From: Saturnia japonica
Taxonomy: Eukaryota; Arthropoda; Insecta; Lepidoptera; Saturniidae
Reading direction: 5' to 3'
Assembly: GCA_033032175.1 (NCBI GenBank)
Contig: CM065334.1
Coordinates: 4,027,705-4,091,704, forward strand
DNA: 64,000 nucleotides
A program made the position numbers and the translations under genes. Of this stretch, positions 63,335 through 64,000 are shown piece by piece; within the stretch, counting starts at the first letter, position 1; each line of letters begins with the position of its first letter. Under the pieces are notes generated by a model. That model saw only the letters and a program-made list of their open reading frames with translations, had not been told where the DNA came from and ran no database searches.

Positions 63335-63745
63335 TTACGTTTATAGGACCAGATGTCGTAAGAAGGATGGAACACACTGGCGGGAGAAGGTTCCACAGCT
63401 TCACGGTACGACAAAGATAACTCACAGATAACTTTTTAGTTCGCGCCGAGATGGAGGTTACCGTAAAACTGTGACTCCGAAGCCTAGAGCGTGTGGTTTT
63501 GTTGTGAAATGGAGAAGGGGGTATTTGATTGAACAATACTTCAAAACAGACAGAAGAACACGCTCAGCGAGGCGATGTTCCTGCGCAGCTGAAGCGGCTT
63601 TATGTACTTATTTCGTAACGTCTGCATCATTAACAATGCGAACAGCCCGTCTCTGCAACCTGTCCAGAGCATCGAGGAGGTATTTTGCGGATCCATCCCA
63701 GAGATGCGAACAGTATTATTATTCTATTATTCTGTACTAGGTGTA
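63335..63745 (-). mobile_element. LINE reverse-transcriptase C-terminal fragment
   Basis: Minus strand: LDRLQRRAVRIVND near 63670, then frameshifts, then NQIPPSPFHNKTTRSRLRSH, SISARTKKLSVSYLCRTVKL and WNLLPP. Same family as the piece at 2590-2770. Confidence 0.7.
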
Positions 63746-64000
63746 TGCAACTTTTTTCGGAGAGGCAGAAAATATAATAAAAATTAATGATTAATGCTGC
63801 AGTTACAAACTTAGTGCCTACTTGTATTTATAAAAAAAACTTTAGTGTGGACTTTGGAGGGCCAGGTTAAAGCTTTCCGCGGGCCAGAGTTGGCCCAAGG
63901 GCCGTACTTTGCCCATCCTTATTTTGTACCAAAGCTGCCCAATTCATTTTGTAGGTGGGTGAGCTCACTACATAGGTATAATACGCTAAATATATTTAAT

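Overview
This window comes from an insect nuclear genome, almost certainly a lepidopteran (moth or butterfly). Genes are split into short exons by GT-AG introns. The non-coding DNA is AT-rich and crowded with repeats typical of Lepidoptera: Lep1-type Helitron ends (TCTATACTAATATTATAAA at the 5' end, CTAGT at the 3' end), tRNA-headed SINEs, AACCGACTTC-type repeats, CGGCCAAGTGCGAGTCGGA-type repeats and 5'-truncated LINEs. No bacterial-style operons are present.

Layout. (1) 53-4766, minus strand: the 5' coding part (four exons, 299 codons, running off the left edge) of a PH-domain protein with a proline-rich tail; a possible 5' UTR exon lies near 7.5 kb. (2) 4.8-14.5 kb: intergenic DNA with Helitrons, a LINE with an inverted 5' part and a GC-rich patch of unknown nature. 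(3) 14777-15427, plus strand: intact asf1, the histone H3-H4 chaperone, with an E-box/CCAAT/E2F-like cluster upstream and an intron in its 3' UTR. (4) 17.5-24.8 kb: repeats. (5) 24862-46624, plus strand: a complete 17-exon secreted Xaa-Pro aminopeptidase (XPNPEP2-like). All splice phases agree, the protein is 674 residues and all five metal ligands are kept. Its introns hold a nearly full-length but deletion-inactivated LINE (33.0-36.9 kb), other LINE ends, SINEs and MITEs. (6) 49459 to beyond 61625, plus strand: the first five exons of a second, tandem paralogue of the same gene; the rest lies outside the window. Its first intron holds a 77-bp tandem array of 45 units (52262-55738).

The two aminopeptidase genes are head to tail. 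In both, the signal peptide is split by a phase-2 intron after exactly 35 coding bases, and all later shared introns have equal phase, so they arose by tandem duplication. Both products should enter the secretory pathway and remove N-terminal residues that precede proline; cleavage by the second copy cannot be judged because its catalytic domain is out of view. asf1 acts in the nucleus in nucleosome assembly, and the PH protein is probably a membrane-linked adaptor. There is no sign that the gene types work together; they are neighbours separated by repeat-rich DNA.
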